Shown: piece by piece, positions 34,143 through 46,323 of the stretch
Layout of the letters: every line of letters starts with the position of its first letter
How positions within the stretch are numbered: the first letter of the stretch is position 1
Origin: Campanula takesimana
Taxonomy: Eukaryota > Streptophyta > Magnoliopsida > Asterales > Campanulaceae
Assembly: GCA_026119855.1 (NCBI GenBank)
Contig: JAOWBW010000180.1
Location: 868,001-932,000 of the forward strand
Length of the DNA: 64,000 nt
Reading direction: 5' to 3'
Notes under the pieces: generated by a model
Told to the model about the DNA's origin: nothing
The model's database searches: none
The model's input: only the letters and a program-made list of their open reading frames with translations
Made by a program: the position numbers and the translations under genes

Positions 34143-34914
34143 GATTATTATTTATTGTTTCATGTTTTGTTATAATAATATCCGTCCCTAGTACTTATGA
34201 AGAACTAGCATAAATTTAATTCGATGATCATATGATGATCATGTGTATAGGATACAAGTTAAAACTTATGAGTATGTGTTGGGGAACACATACTGGACAT
34301 GACCCAAAGATGAGGTTTAAGTCATGGTCATAATGTCATAATTAAACCTCTAATAGTTATATCATTAGAATCCTCCTACCTGAGATTATTGCGATCCTCC
34401 ACATAATGGAGATCATGTTTGACATATTCAAACGTCACTCTTAACCAAGTGATTATAAAGGATATGATTGGCATGATCGAAGCTATGTAGGGAAGTGTAA
34501 TAAGTCAAGATGGAATTTGGCCCTCTTTGTGAGAGATGTTAGGCTTGGGCCCCTCGATGAATAGTGTTGATGAAATGCATGGCCGTGCTCAAATGAATTG
34601 ATGAGATCGATATCATTTGTGTTATCAAACTATTTGGGATTGAGAAAAGTATTGGGCATTGTAAGTTGACCATTGACCATGGCTTACGCTCAATGACATC
34701 GTGGACAAAAGGATTGTGTATATGTTCTATAAAGGATTAACGAACTGTGATAAAGTTGTATCATTTGGGTAGTCATGATGGCCTGCTAGGGTCCGCTCAT
34801 GATTCATGAGGACAAAATGTGTTTGAACTCATTGCCAACTTGATATAATCTTATGGGGTCACACACAATAGAACAAATTGTTAAAAAGGGAAAAAGGCTG
34901 AATTTTGGTCTGGC

Positions 34915-35060
34915 ACGGTTGCGCCAGATAAGGAGCACGACCGTGCCAATTGGCACGGCCGTGCCGATTATAAAGCACGACCGTGCCAATAATCGTCCAA
35001 AGGCAAGCGACTGGCAACATGAATGGCACGACCGTGCCAGTTTTAGGGCACGACCATGCC
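34915..35060. repeat. GGCACGRCCGTGCC array, Copia-B first LTR
   Basis: Units start at about 34935, 34952 (perfect palindrome GGCACGGCCGTGCC), 34975, 35024 and 35047. Offsets from the second unit on are 23, 49 and 23 bp, almost the pattern of the gypsy arrays. The array ends about 90 bp upstream of the TATA box. The second LTR keeps only three units (50175-50268). Confidence 0.88.
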
Positions 35061-35146
35061 CGTGTTGTCTGGCCAGGAAACTTGCGGCTTAATTATGGTG
35101 ACGGGATTTAGGTTTCCTAAGTCCTTAAGGGTTAAGGACTAGGACC

Positions 35147-35154
35147 TATATAAA
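35147..35154 (+). promoter_or_regulatory. TATA box of the Copia-B first LTR
   Basis: TATATAAA in the context GACCTATATAAACATC, repeated at 50349-50356 in the second LTR. It sits about 380 bp before the LTR end, a usual place for the U3/R boundary. Confidence 0.78.
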
Positions 35155-35535
35155 CATCTTTTCACCAGCCATTAAGCATATGAAACCTAGTTGTTTGGAG
35201 AAACAATTTTATTGATCAAGATTGAGAATCAAAGATCAATAATTTATAAATTCATATAGCCCCTTTTTGATCTAGCAGTCAAGATTAAGAAAGAGTTCTT
35301 AATATTTGTTCGCGTGTGGATATCCATAGAGGGTGATTGCTTAATCATCTTTCTGTTTGTGTTCCTGCGTTCGTGATTCGAAGAAGCGCGAAGAACCAAG
35401 ATTGAAGATCAAGAAAATTTTAAAGCTCCATCACGGTTAGTATTCTAAATTCAACCTTGTATTAATTTAATCATCTTCAATGGATCTAGGCTTTTGGGTT
35501 TATTCCGTTGCGTTTGATTATGCAAAACCCAACAG

Positions 35536-35550
35536 TGGTATCAGAGCCCC
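35536..35550 (+). other. Copia-B primer-binding site
   Basis: TGGTATCAGAGCCCC begins two bases after the LTR, an initiator tRNA-Met match. It recurs at 50738 behind the second LTR. Confidence 0.9.
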
Positions 35551-37015
35551 GTTCATCATGATTATTTTAATAATAACATGTTGATGATATAATTGGATTA
35601 TATGTGTTGGCATGCTATTTGAATTTAGATTTATGATGCTTTATGTGATCTATGCGTTCTATGTGGTTTATTGTTTTTGTAACATTAATCACACTACTCA
35701 ATCGCAATAAAAATTATGGTGGATTTAAAATTGTTTGGGTTATCAATTTTTGATTGGATCAAAGTTTTGATAATCTAGAGATTCATGAATAAATGGTTTA
35801 TTCAAGGTTTTGATGATCATGGTGATTTGATCACCAAGAACACCAAGTCCTAATTGAATCGGGGAAAAACAATTTTGAGATGATTTTTTTTTTTTTCGAC
35901 AGAAGGTCCGACCGGACCTAGGCACTGACCCGGCCGGACCCCTAGTTCTGGTGAGGGTGGGGGCTTAGGGTTTGGGGTGGATTTTGTGGTTTAAATTTCC
36001 TATTTGTTTTAGTCTTGTGAGTTCTAAGATTGGATCAAGGTTTGGATGGCTAGCCTACGTTCTCGAGACTGTGTTACCCAAACTTGATCGCAATCAAAGA
36101 TTCAAAGATAAAACGAAGTTAGAATTATGAAGAGTTCATAATTGCTAAAATTGAGAAACAAAATTCTTGATTCAAAGTTTGGAGATCCATGTGGAATTGT
36201 GAATGCAATTGGCCTACGTTCATCGAGACTATCCATTGCTTAGCTTCGGCCACATGGACTACTTTCTTAGTTTCTTGAATTAGTGCGGAATTGTGGATGC
36301 CTATGGCTTAGTTTCGGCCTCACTTCTTGTTGTCTTGATTTGGAGATAAAGACCAAAGTTCAAAGAGTCTCATCCTCATAATTATAGAGAAACTTATGAC
36401 ACATAAATATCATGCTTAAATTAATGGAGATTAATTTAATGACTAAACTTGATGCTTTACATGTTTATCTTATGTGCTCATAAACGTGTTATATGCTATT
36501 TGTGATGAACCTTCTTTGAAAATTTTAAGTCACGTGCCAACCCATGATAGACACTTGGGATTACATGGGTAGTTTTGTGTGGGTTACGCCAAAGCGTAGG
36601 TGCATTGATTCGATCCTTGTATGAACAAGATGAGTGAAAGAGTGGTTCCTATACGTCTATCATGGTTTGAGTTAATTAAGCTATCAAAAGGGTTTTGGGC
36701 TTAAGGCACGAGATGAGATTAAAACATGCTTATGACATATGATGTCTAAGGAATCTCATAAAGGATCTAAGAGTCATATATGATATGATTGATAATAGTT
36801 ATCTACCTAATTAATTTAATTTTGAGCAGTATCGCCAAAGCGGACTTAAGATTAAATTAAAGATGGATCTTAGCTCATTTAAATTATATGATACATTAGA
36901 TGTATATGAAGGTTATATAATTTAGTGGGAGTATTTTTTTTGAAATATAATTATAAATCTCTCTATGAAATTGGTACTAATACATATTTATATATGTTTG
37001 CATTAAATGTAGATA
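35551..37015 (+). other. Copia-B untranslated leader with GGTCCGACCGG units
   Basis: About 1.46 kb between PBS and gag, noncoding. Near 35905 lie GGTCCGACCGGACC (perfect arms) and GACCCGGCCGGACC (35927), 22 bp apart. The duplicate leader also keeps a third unit, GGTCCGGGC (51155), 23 bp on. This is the motif of the Copia-C LTR, not of Copia-B's own LTR. The Copia-C leader lacks the block. Confidence 0.78.
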
Positions 37016-37881
37016 ATGGCTCAAAACACAAACAACCTATCTTTGCGATCTATCCTTGAGAATGAAAAACTTCAAGAGAATGGTGCTAACTTCACGGATT
37101 GGATCTGAAGCCTTAGAATCGTTCTAAAGCATGAAGATAAGCAGTACATTCTCGATGAGCCCATTCCCGAAGAGGAACCTGCTGCCACTACCCCTAGGGC
37201 AGAGAGAGACGTCTACAAGAAGCACAAAAGTGATTCTCGTGAGGTTGGTTGTCTCATGCTTGTGCTATGTGTTCAGAACTTCAGAAGACTCTGGAACACT
37301 AGGAAGCCTATGAATTGAACATTGAGTTTAAAGACATGTTCCAAGAGCAAGCAAGGCAAGAGAGGTTCGATACCATATCTGCTCTGACCTCATGCAAGAT
37401 GAGTGATGGACAGCTTGTGGGTCCTCATGTTCTGAAGATGAAGGCTCACTTTGAGGATCTTACGAGGCTTGGCCATCCCATCTCTGTTAAGTTGGCCACT
37501 AATTTTATTCTTAATTCATTACCTAAGAGCTATAATCAGTTCGTTATGAACTTTAATATGCATGGTATGGATAAGACACTGTCTGAGTTGCATGGGATGC
37601 TAAAGTAAGCTGAAAAGAAAATCATAAAAGAAACTTCTCCTGTGCTCATGGTTAATAAAGGAAAGGGATTCAAAAACAGAGGTAAAGGTAAGGCAATTGT
37701 TGCCAAACCTAAAGCAAGCAAGGCAAAAGTTGCCGTAGCTGCTGAAGTGGCTAAAGTAGACACTCAAAAGGATGAAATTTGTTTCCATTGCGGTGAGACC
37801 GGTCATTGGAAGAGAAATTGCAAAGCTTATTTGGAAAAAAGTAAGAAGAAGAAGAAGAAGGGCAGTGGATCTATGTTATAG
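37016..37881 (+). pseudogene. Copia-B gag
   Basis: Ty1/copia Gag, the particle-forming RNA-binding protein. It starts MAQNTNNLSLRSIL at 37016 and aligns with the Copia-C gag (LRSILEKDELHEND). TGA after FTDWI (about 37107), frameshifts near 37150-37320, and a stop near 37606 after ELHGMLK. Recognisable pieces include LVGPHVLKMKAHFEDL and SLPKSYNQFVMNFNM. A zinc knuckle CFHCGETGHWKRNC (37782) and a Lys-rich end follow. Not translatable as one protein. Confidence 0.87.
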
Positions 37882-38339
37882 ATATACTCCTTTCTACTTC
37901 TAGTTCCTGGGTATTAGATACCGGATGTGGATCTCACATTTGTTTAAATGTGCAGGCACTAAAGAATAGGAGGCTACTCAAAGATGGAGAAGTAGACCTG
38001 CGCGTGGGGAATGGAGAAAGAGTTTCTGCATTAGCCGTAGGAACCTATGAAGTCATTCTACCAAGCGGATTAATTCTTGTTTTGAACAATTGTTATTACG
38101 TTCCGGATTTGAGTAGAAATATTATTTCAATTTTTTGTTTGGATAATGAAGGTTATAGTTTTCCAATTAAGAATAAGAAGTTTTCTATTTATTTAAATGA
38201 TATGCTTTATTGTACTGCATGTTCATTTAATGTCCTTTATGTCCTTGATGTTGAGAATGGAAATAATGATGATGTCTATAACATAAATAAGAAATCTAAA
38301 CCTAATGATGTAAATCATACTTATTTGTGGCATTGTCGT
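37882..38339 (+). pseudogene. Copia-B protease and pre-integrase segment
   Basis: SSWVLDTGCGSHICLN (near 37902) holds the intact D-T-G aspartic protease motif. YEVILPSGLILVLNNCYYVPDLSRN and NDVNHTYLWHCR follow, the pre-integrase region up to the first zinc-finger His. Gypsy-2 interrupts it at 38339, just before the LGHINEKRI continuation at 45556. Confidence 0.9.
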
Positions 38340-40457
38340 TGTCACGACCTGAAAACCCGCCTCTATTTTCTAAATAATAAATATTTAATTATTTATTTAT
38401 TTATTTCTTGTTATCTAACTAAATTGTTTATTTATTTATTTATTCAAATAATTATGAGTGCATTTGGTGTTTCATCTTATGTGGTGCTTAGCATTTTGAT
38501 TGATCATTTGTGCTAGTGTGGAATTTATTGGGTCTTAGTGTTAGTAGGGATAGAGGGGGCCTAGGTGTAACATTTTGAAAATAATTTTACTAACTCCCTC
38601 CCTCCCCCTCACCTTCTCCCTCACTCCCTCATTTCTCCCAGCACACTTTCTCTCTCTTTTCCTCCATTGTTGAAGGTAAACTCTCTCTCTCCTTCTCTCT
38701 TCTTTTTAGTCATCTTCCTCCCATTATTTCTCATTGTTCATTCTTTGAAAAATGTTTAGATCGTTGTTAGGATGATCGTAGAGAACAAAGAAATTTCGAA
38801 TTCCGTCAACTTTGATAAAATTCAAGTAAGTTTACTTTCCCCCATTTTTATGTTAAAATGCTCATTCTATGTTCATATGATGATTTAGATGATATACATT
38901 GATTTTTGGTTGGGTTTTGAAGTGTTTGATTGATTAGCCATTTTGTGATATTTTGATAAAGGGTTCATTATTGATTAATGGGATTAAATCTTGGTTTGGG
39001 TTGATAGATGATGTTGTTTTGGTCCCTCTTAAGCTTAAATGTTGTTTGAGTACCTTGTTGAACTTGTTGGATGTGTTGATTTTGGGTATTTTGGAAATGG
39101 TATAAAAATGGCTTGAAAAATTGAAGAACCCAGCTGCTGATTCCCGACCCAGAACCAGACCGAGCGCCCGCCCGTGCTGAGCCAGGCGCCCGCCTACCTG
39201 GCTTATTGATTCGGCCAAACCTCCTGGTCAAATGAGCGCCCGCCTGCCCCCTACCGCGCGCCCGCCCGCCCCCTGTTCCTGGAATTCTCCCTTTTGATTG
39301 TTTAAAACTAGGTTGCTTCCTTAGTTTTTGTTTTATTATTCTAATTAACTTAAATTAACATTGTGGAACACCTTATTGTTCGGAATTGGTTCTTTTGTGA
39401 ACGATTGTGATGTGGAATTTGATCAATTATTATTTGGGAATATTGGAACGACCTTATAATGTGTGGTTGGTTTTATTTCATCTTCTTGGTGATTAATTGG
39501 TATGGTTCCCTACTTTGGAATCATGAGTTGTTTAATTGAGCTAGTATTTATTACTTGGCATTTATTTGAAAGTCCAGCTAGTATTCGTGGTTGTGTCGGG
39601 CGATGGAAAAGATTATAATGGCAACGAGCCGAGTCCATTATAATGTTGACCATTGTTTTGCCCCATTATTTCCCTCCTCCAGATTGGCCTTGGATGTGAG
39701 ATGAGCTAGCTCCTTTTTTGGGAACAGTCTAGCTATTATAAGGGGTTGCGACTTCGTGTCGTATACTCAGTTATCGTTTGGTTATTGGTTCCGGTACCGG
39801 GTTTTCTCTTCAGCTATTATGCTGCTATCGTTGATTGGTTTATCGGCTCCTTGATGCTGCTTATTGATGCTGCTCTTCGATGCGGCCCTATCGTCATTGA
39901 TCAGATTGTTATATCCTTTGTTTGGGAAACCTTGGCTCAGTATCATTTGTTACTTGTTTATTTCCGCTGCTATCTGTTAAATGATATTTGCTACGTGCTA
40001 TGTGAGATTATTATTATTATCTATTGCATCTTAGCATGTCATGTAGTTGCATTAGTAACTTATTGAGATTTATCTCACCCCCTTTCTTTTATCTTTGTTT
40101 TTCCTTATCCCCCCCCAGGAAGAAAGGATTAGGATTTACGGATCGAGGAGGACGTCGAGAGGATTGAGATTTTGGGCAGGTTGTTATTGATCGGTTTGCA
40201 TTATTTAAATGTATAACCTTTTGGGGATAGTTTTCCAACAATGACGTCATTAAGATTTGTAATCTTTTGTATTTTGGTGTAAGCTTGTGGAGCTTATACT
40301 AGTAGTATATTATGGTTGTTAAACTTGGATTTCTAAGACTTTGTTTTAAACCTTTTGGGTATGAAAATGGAATTTTTATCTTCAGCATTTTTGGTGTATT
40401 GTTGTAAGTCGACGTCCAGCTCGCGAGTTCCGGGCCCGCGGGGCTGGGGTCGCGACA
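38340..40457 (+). repeat. Gypsy-2 5' LTR
   Basis: It starts TGTCACGACCTGAAAACC and ends CTGGGGTCGCGACA. Splice-like signals: AAG|GTAAAC at 38676, TTTAG ending 38759, donor GTAAGTTT at 38826 and C-run acceptor near 40118. The cassette is 66 nt here through a 3-nt insertion. A GCGCCCGCC array lies at 39163-39280. Confidence 0.93.
39163..39280. repeat. GCGCCCGCC array, Gypsy-2 LTR
   Basis: GCGCCCGCC cores at 39164, 39186, 39236 and 39258, so offsets of 22, 50 and 22 bp. TTCCTGGAATTC follows at about 39285. The 3' LTR has the same array at 44251-44367 with one unit eroded to GCGCCCCCC. Confidence 0.9.
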
Positions 40458-40474
40458 GTTTTTATCAGAGCTAT
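40458..40474 (+). other. Degenerate Gypsy-2 primer-binding site
   Basis: After the LTR comes GTTTTTATCAGAGCTAT, where Gypsy-1 has GTTGGTATCAGAGCTAT. The TGG that pairs with the tRNA CCA end is lost, so this copy should prime poorly. Confidence 0.75.
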
Positions 40475-40575
40475 GGTTTAGCTCTAAGTATAACTATTGG
40501 TGGACTAGAATGACCTAGGAGTGTAGTTGTGTTCGGAGTGAGTAACATTTGATGTTATGCAGGTATTTGTTCTAA

Positions 40576-41631
40576 ATGGCTAGAAGAAGAGCTGGTGAAG
40601 GTTCTAGTGGGACTCCGAATCAGAATGATCTACGGGAAGAGAACCGTGCAATGTTTCAGGGGATGTTTGAAGCGGCGATGAAAGCTATTCATGACCACGG
40701 GCCGAGAGAGGAACATATAGCACCTCCACGATATGGGTTGGAGCAGTTCTTAAAATTGAAACCAAGTGAGTATGATGGTGAGCCTGATGTAAAAAAGGCG
40801 GAAATGTGGGTTGAGTCAATGGAGAAGATTTACGAGGTTTTTGGTTGCACGGACGAGGATAGGGTTCGGTTCGCGGCTTATAAGCTAGTTGGGACCGCGG
40901 AACATTGGTGGAAGTCACTTAAGGCCAGTTGGGATACTACTCTTGTACCATATTCTTGGGAGTTATTTGTGAGGAAATTCAAAGAACACTTCATTCCTCT
41001 AGTGGATCAGAACCGGAAAGAGATCGAGTTCCTCAACTTGGAGCAAGGCGTGTTGACAGTAGCACAGTACTCGGCTAAGTTCACAGAATTAGCCTGATAT
41101 TGTGACTACCTTGTGCGGACCGAGGATCAGAAAGCAATAAGGTTTATCAGAGGCTTGAAGACAACTATTAGGACACAGTTAATAGCCCAGAGAATTCAAC
41201 TTTTTCAGGATGCGGTGGACCGTGCCTATTTGATAGAGCAAGACATCGGGGCACACAAAAGGAATATTGAGACGGTTAACCCGAGTAAGCAAGGAGGTCA
41301 AAACAGAGCTCAATCACAGCAACATGCGGATAACGGAGGTAATTCTGGAATGCAGACTCGATTCAGAGAGCACCCTCAGGGGAAACCAATGGTGAGGAAC
41401 CAAGGTACTAATCAGGGGACACGAAATGGGAAGATCTGCAACTATTGTCAGAGGGAAGGACACTCAGAAGACAAGTGTTGGAAGAAACAAGGAAAATGTG
41501 TGAATTGTGGTCAGTTGGGGCACTTTGTGAGAGATTGTCTTAGGGGCACATATCAACCATCCGAGAGTGACGCTGGTACTGCACAGGGTCAGAAGATAGA
41601 TGCTTTGGGAAACCCTAAAGGCTCAGGGTAG
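40576..41631 (+). pseudogene. Gypsy-2 gag
   Basis: Collinear with the Gypsy-1 gag, starting MARRRAGEGSSGTPNQND. It keeps PPRYGLEQFLKLKPSEYDGEP, GTAEHWWKSLKAS and FVRKFKEHFIPLVDQNRKE. A TGA at 41095 follows FTELA where Gypsy-1 reads ARYCDYL, so Arg CGA/CGG became a stop. The frame then continues with VRTEDQKAIRFIRGL and two complete zinc knuckles, CNYCQREGHSEDKC and CVNCGQLGHFVRDC. A single lesion plus downstream frame loss. Confidence 0.92.
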
Positions 41632-43427
41632 AGTATTTGCGATCAATCAGCACTCAACGGGTGACTTATCAGTTTCTGGAGGTATTAATTTTATGTCGAG
41701 AGAGCGAGCGCGTGCATTTTTAGGATCATCGCATTCATATGTTTCTGTGCATTTAGTTGCATTTATTTCTCCTGAGTCTTTGACTTATGTGTTGCCAGTA
41801 TCTACTCCTATGGAGGAGTGTGGGATATCTGATGAAGTCTTATGTGCTTATGTTGTGCTTAAGGGTAGACATGCCTTACCTGCTAAATTAATCATATTAC
41901 TATTTTAAGGTTTCGATGTTATTTTGAGAAGGGAATGTCATGCTTTAGTCGATTGTTGTAGGAGGATTGATACATTCTCTATTCCTGATTTCCTAAAATC
42001 GTTTTGAGACCGTTCCTTTGGGTAGAATTATACACATCTTTTCTTATATGGAATTTGAATATATATTACGTAGGTAGGTGACAATGGGATGTCTATACCG
42101 AATTGTTGGGTGTACTTATCATTTGTAAGATTTCCATTTTCTTCTGAATAGTGCCTAGTGTTTGGAGAGGAACTTGGGTTAAATTGAGTTGTTATGGTAC
42201 AAGGTGGTAGTGCTAATAATTAGATCAATATCCATATTGTATCGGTTGGGTTATAAGAGCGGAGGATTCAATTGAGGATTTCGTGATAGGAGATTTTTGT
42301 TTACTTTTAGTACATCTACGTGAGTGCATCGGAATTGGTTAGCATGAAGAAATGCAGGATTTGCTATGAGTGACTAGTATATTGTGGAAGTTATAATCAT
42401 TAATGGTGGTAAGCGCGTTAAGTTTGAAAGGACTAAGCACATTTTGAGAGGGCAAGAATTTCTCGAATTGTATTAAAGGCATTTTGAGTTTTAGTTAAAT
42501 GGTTGTTTTATGGTTCTAAATCTTTTCTTGGTGGCGTTTCTCGATTTGGATTAAGGGTATGTGAAGAAGTACTATGATTTGGTATTGGGTCAGTTGGAAT
42601 GTAGCTAGCCAATTGGTTTATTATGATGGTAGTACGATTGGGCCTAAGTATCATCGAGATTATAAATGTATATGTGGAAGACTAAGGTAGGTTAGCCATT
42701 GAAGGTCTAGGAATTGCTAAATTTCCTTGGGGTGTGTAAGCACGGATTATCAATTTAAAAAGGAGTTAGAGGAAATCCCTTGGAGATAAAATTTGGACTG
42801 TTTTGCGGACTACTGGGCGTTTGTAATTGTTTTAGGCTTTCAAAGATTTGGAGTAATGTGATGATGAAATTATAGCGTGGATTTAAGTAAACATTTTGTA
42901 TTAAAATTTTGGGCTTACATTGTACCTCTAATTTAAGGTGCCATCTAAGGTGAAAGCACTATAATGGAAATCCTTGGAGATATAGCCACTTTGGTGAATA
43001 TTGTGGGGACGGAAAATTTCTTTAACCTTCCGTATTTTAAGAAGCTGATTTAGCTCGAGATGGTTTAATGTTTTGAATCTCGGGGGAGTAATACTAAGTA
43101 TGCGGTTTACAAATGGAAGTATCCTTGCAGTGTAATTAATTTTATGAAATGAGATAAGCTTGTAGTATCTCGAGAGTTATGTTTAGGAGCAATTTGGATT
43201 CTTCGATTTTGAATATGGATTCTAACTAGTAGTGAAGGTAATGATTGAAGGAAGTTAAGTACGAGAGGTTGTTATGTTGTAAGCATTATTTAAGGTTACC
43301 GTATGATGGTTTAAATTGGATGATTGAGAAATTCGGGAAGTGATGGAATTAGCGTATCCATGGCTATTTGATCTTCCGGGTAAGTAATTTAAAATTCGGG
43401 ACGAATTTTCTTTTAAGGTGGAGTTCA
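41632..43427 (+). pseudogene. Eroded and shortened Gypsy-2 pol
   Basis: Only the start is recognisable: RARAFLGSSHSYVSVH replaces the protease ARALVDPGSSHSYIS (active Asp lost), and TTCGATGTTATTTTGAGAAG near 41912 recalls FDVILGMDWL. No RT, RNase H or integrase catalytic motif can be read; the end (about 43345-43427) is collinear with the Gypsy-1 pol end and polypurine tract. About 1.65 kb is missing relative to Gypsy-1. Confidence 0.75.
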
Positions 43428-45550
43428 TGTCACGACCCGAAAACCCGCCTCTATTTTCTAAATAATAAATATTTAATTATTTATTTATTTATTATTTCTT
43501 GTTATCTAACTAAATTGTTTATTTATTTATTTATCCAAATAATTATGAGTGCATTTGGTGTTTCATCTTATGTTGTGCTTAGCATTTTGATTGATCATTT
43601 GTGCTAATGTGGAATTTATTGGGTCTTAGTGTTAGTAGGGATAGAGGGGGCCTAGGTGTAACATTTTGAAAATAATTTTACTAACTCCCTCCCTCCCCCT
43701 CACCTTCCCCCTCACTCCCTCATTTCTCCCAGCACACTTTCTCTCTCTTTTCCTCCAGTGTTGAAGGTAAACTCTCTCTCTCCTTCTTTCTTCTTTTTAG
43801 TCATCTTCCTCCCATTATTTCTCATTGCTCATTCTTTGAAAAATGTTTAGATCGTTGTTAGGATCGTAGAGAACAAAGAAATTTCGAATTCCGTCAACTT
43901 TGATAAAATTCAAGTAAGTTTACTTTCCCCCATTTTTATGTTAAAATGTTCATTCTATGTTCATATGATGATTTAGATGATATACATTGATTTTTGGTTG
44001 GGTTTTGAAGTGTTTGATTGATTAGCCATTTTGTGATATTTTGATAAAGGGTTCATTATTGATTAATGGGATTAAATCTTGGTTTGGGTTGATAGATGAT
44101 GTTGTTTTGGTCCCTCTTAAGCTTAAATGTTGTTTGAGTACCTTGTTGAACTTGTTGTAAGTGTTGATTTTGGGTATTTTGGAAATGGTATAAAAATGGC
44201 TTGAAAAATTGAAGAACCCAGCTGCTGATTCCCGACCCAGAACCAGACCGAGCGCCCGCCCGTGCTGAGCCAGGCGCCCGCCTACCTGGCTTTTTCCTTC
44301 GGCCAAACATCCTGGTCAAATGAGCGCCCCCCTGCCCCCTACCGCGCGCCCGCCCGCCCCCTGGTCCTGGAATTCTCCCTTTTGATTGTATAAAACTAGG
44401 TTGCTTCCTTAGTTTAAGTTTTATTATTCTACTTAACATAAATTAACATTGTGGAACACCTTATTGTTCGGAATTGGTTCTATTGTGAACGATTGTGATG
44501 TGGAATTTGATCAATTATTATTTGGGAATATTGGAACGACCTTATTATGTGTGGTTGGTTTTATTTCATCTTCTTGGTGATTAATTGGTATGGTTCCCTA
44601 CTTTGGAATCATTAGTTGTTTAATTGAGCTACTATTTATTACTTGGCATTTATTTGAAAGTCCAGCTGGTATTCGTGGTTGTGTCGGGCGATGGAAAAGA
44701 TTACAATGGCAACGAGCCGAGTCTATTATAATATTGACCATTGTTTTGCCCCATTATTTCCCTCCTCCAGATTGGCCTTGGATGTGAGATGAGCTAGCTC
44801 CTTTTTTGGGAACAGTCTAGCTATTATAAGGGGTTGCGACTTCGTGTCGTATACTCAGTTATCGTTTGGTTATTGGTTCCGGTACCGGGTTTTCTCTTCA
44901 GCTATTATCCTGCTATCGTTGATTGGTTTATCGGCTCCTTGATGCTGCTTATTGATGCTGCTCTTCGATGTGGCCCTATCGTCATTGATCAGATTGTTAT
45001 ATCCTTTGTTTGGGAAACCTTGGCTCAGTATCCTTTGTTACTTGTTTATTTCCGCTGCTATCTGTTAAATGATATTTGCTACGTGCTATGTGAGATTATT
45101 ATTATTATCTATTGCATCTTAGCATGTCATGTAGTTGCATTAGTAATTTATTGAGATTTATCTCACCCCCTTTCTTTTATCTTTGTTTTTCCTTATCCCC
45201 CCCCCCCCAGGAAGAATGGATTAGGATTTGCGGATCGAGGAGGACGTCGAGAGGATTGAGATTTTGGGCAGGTTGTTATTGATCGGTTTGCATTATTTAA
45301 ATGTATAACCTTTTGGGGATAGTTTTACCAACAATGACGTCATTAAGATTTGTAATCTTTTGTATTTTGGTGTAAGCTTGTGGAGCTTATACTAGTAGTA
45401 TATTATGGTTGTTAAACTTGGATTTCTAAGACTTTGTTTTAAACCTTTTGGGTATGAAAATGGAATTTTTATCTTCAGCATTTTTGGTGTATTGTTGTAA
45501 ATCGACGTCCAGCTCGCGAGTTCCGGGCCCGCGGGGCCGGGGTCGCGACA
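43428..45550 (+). repeat. Gypsy-2 3' LTR
   Basis: Near-identical to 38340-40457 by eye, with small changes such as a TTA repeat near 43490. The 63-nt cassette is at 43851-43913, the GC array at 44251-44367 and the C-run acceptor near 45209. Confidence 0.93.
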
Positions 45551-45555
45551 GCCGT

Positions 45556-46323
45556 CTTGGTCATATTAATGAGAAGCGTATCTCTAAACTCCATGGGGAT
45601 GGACTTTTAGGATCAAATGATTTTGAATCATATGAGACTTGTGAGTCATGTTTACTTGGAAAAATGACTAAGACACCTTTTACTAAGAGTAGTGAAAGGG
45701 CAAGTAACTTATTGGGCTTAATACATACTGATGTACGTGGACCTTTAAGTAGCAGTGCTAGGGGAGGATTTCAGTACTTTATAACATTCACTGATGATTG
45801 TAGTAGATATGGCTATGTCTACTTAATGAAACACAAAAGTGAAGTGTTTGAGATATTTAGAATATTTCAAAATGAAGTACAAAACCAACTTGGAAAAACT
45901 ATTAAAGCACTTCGATCCGATCGTGGTGGTGAATATTTAAGCTAAGAATTTGACGATAATCTTAAAGATTGTGGAATTGTTTCACAATTAACTCCACCCG
46001 GTACATCACAATGGAATGGGGTGTCCGAAAGGAGAAATCGGACTTTATTGGATATGGTCCGATCTATGATGAGTCAAGTTGATCTTCCATTATCCTTTTG
46101 GGGTTATGCATTAGAAACTGTTGCGTTCACACTAAATAGAGTTCTAACTAAATCGGTTCAATGTACACCACATGAGATATGGACCGAAAAGAAGCCTCAT
46201 CTTTCTTTCATGAAGATTTGGGGATGTGGAGCTTATGTTAAGAGACTTGTCTCTGACAAACTCACACACAAATCTGATAAATGTTTTTTCGTGGGATATC
46301 CTTGGGAAACCAAAGGATATTAA
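45556..46323 (+). pseudogene. Copia-B integrase
   Basis: It resumes pol after Gypsy-2: LGHINEKRISKLHGDGLLG, the zinc-finger CESC, then core FITFTDDCSRYGYVYLMKH (first Asp), KALRSDRGGEYLS (second Asp) and WNGVSERRNRTLLDMVRSMM (Glu). A TAA at 45943 follows GEYLS where Gln is expected, and the ORF ends at TAA 46321 after KGY. All three catalytic residues are present; only the stops disable it. By family it inserts element cDNA in the nucleus. Confidence 0.92.

Larger units (their letters stand above)
34143..35534 (+). repeat. Copia-B first LTR, 5'-truncated
   Basis: It aligns with 49387-50736 and ends AAACCCAACA. The first 89 bp of the LTR, including the TGTTGG terminus, are missing. It carries five GGCACGACCGTGCC units against three in the second LTR. 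Confidence 0.9.
38340..45550 (+). mobile_element. Gypsy-2, decayed chromovirus with near-identical LTRs
   Basis: A Ty3/gypsy element with 2.12-kb LTRs (TGTCACGACC...GGTCGCGACA). Its body is 2.97 kb, against 4.6 kb in Gypsy-1: a broken gag and about 1.8 kb of eroded, shortened pol without RT motifs. The flanks GTCGT (38335-38339) and GCCGT (45551-45555) are a target duplication with one C/T change. It is inserted in the Copia-B pre-integrase segment. Confidence 0.92.

Noticed and set aside
34853..35092. 79-aa ORF in the Copia-B LTR
   Set aside because: It reads through the GGCACGACCGTGCC array upstream of the TATA box; the second LTR copy does not preserve it.
44056..44439. 127-aa minus-strand ORF with GARSGSGSG-type sequence (also 38968-39231)
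   Set aside because: Antisense reading of the GC-rich array in the Gypsy-2 LTRs.
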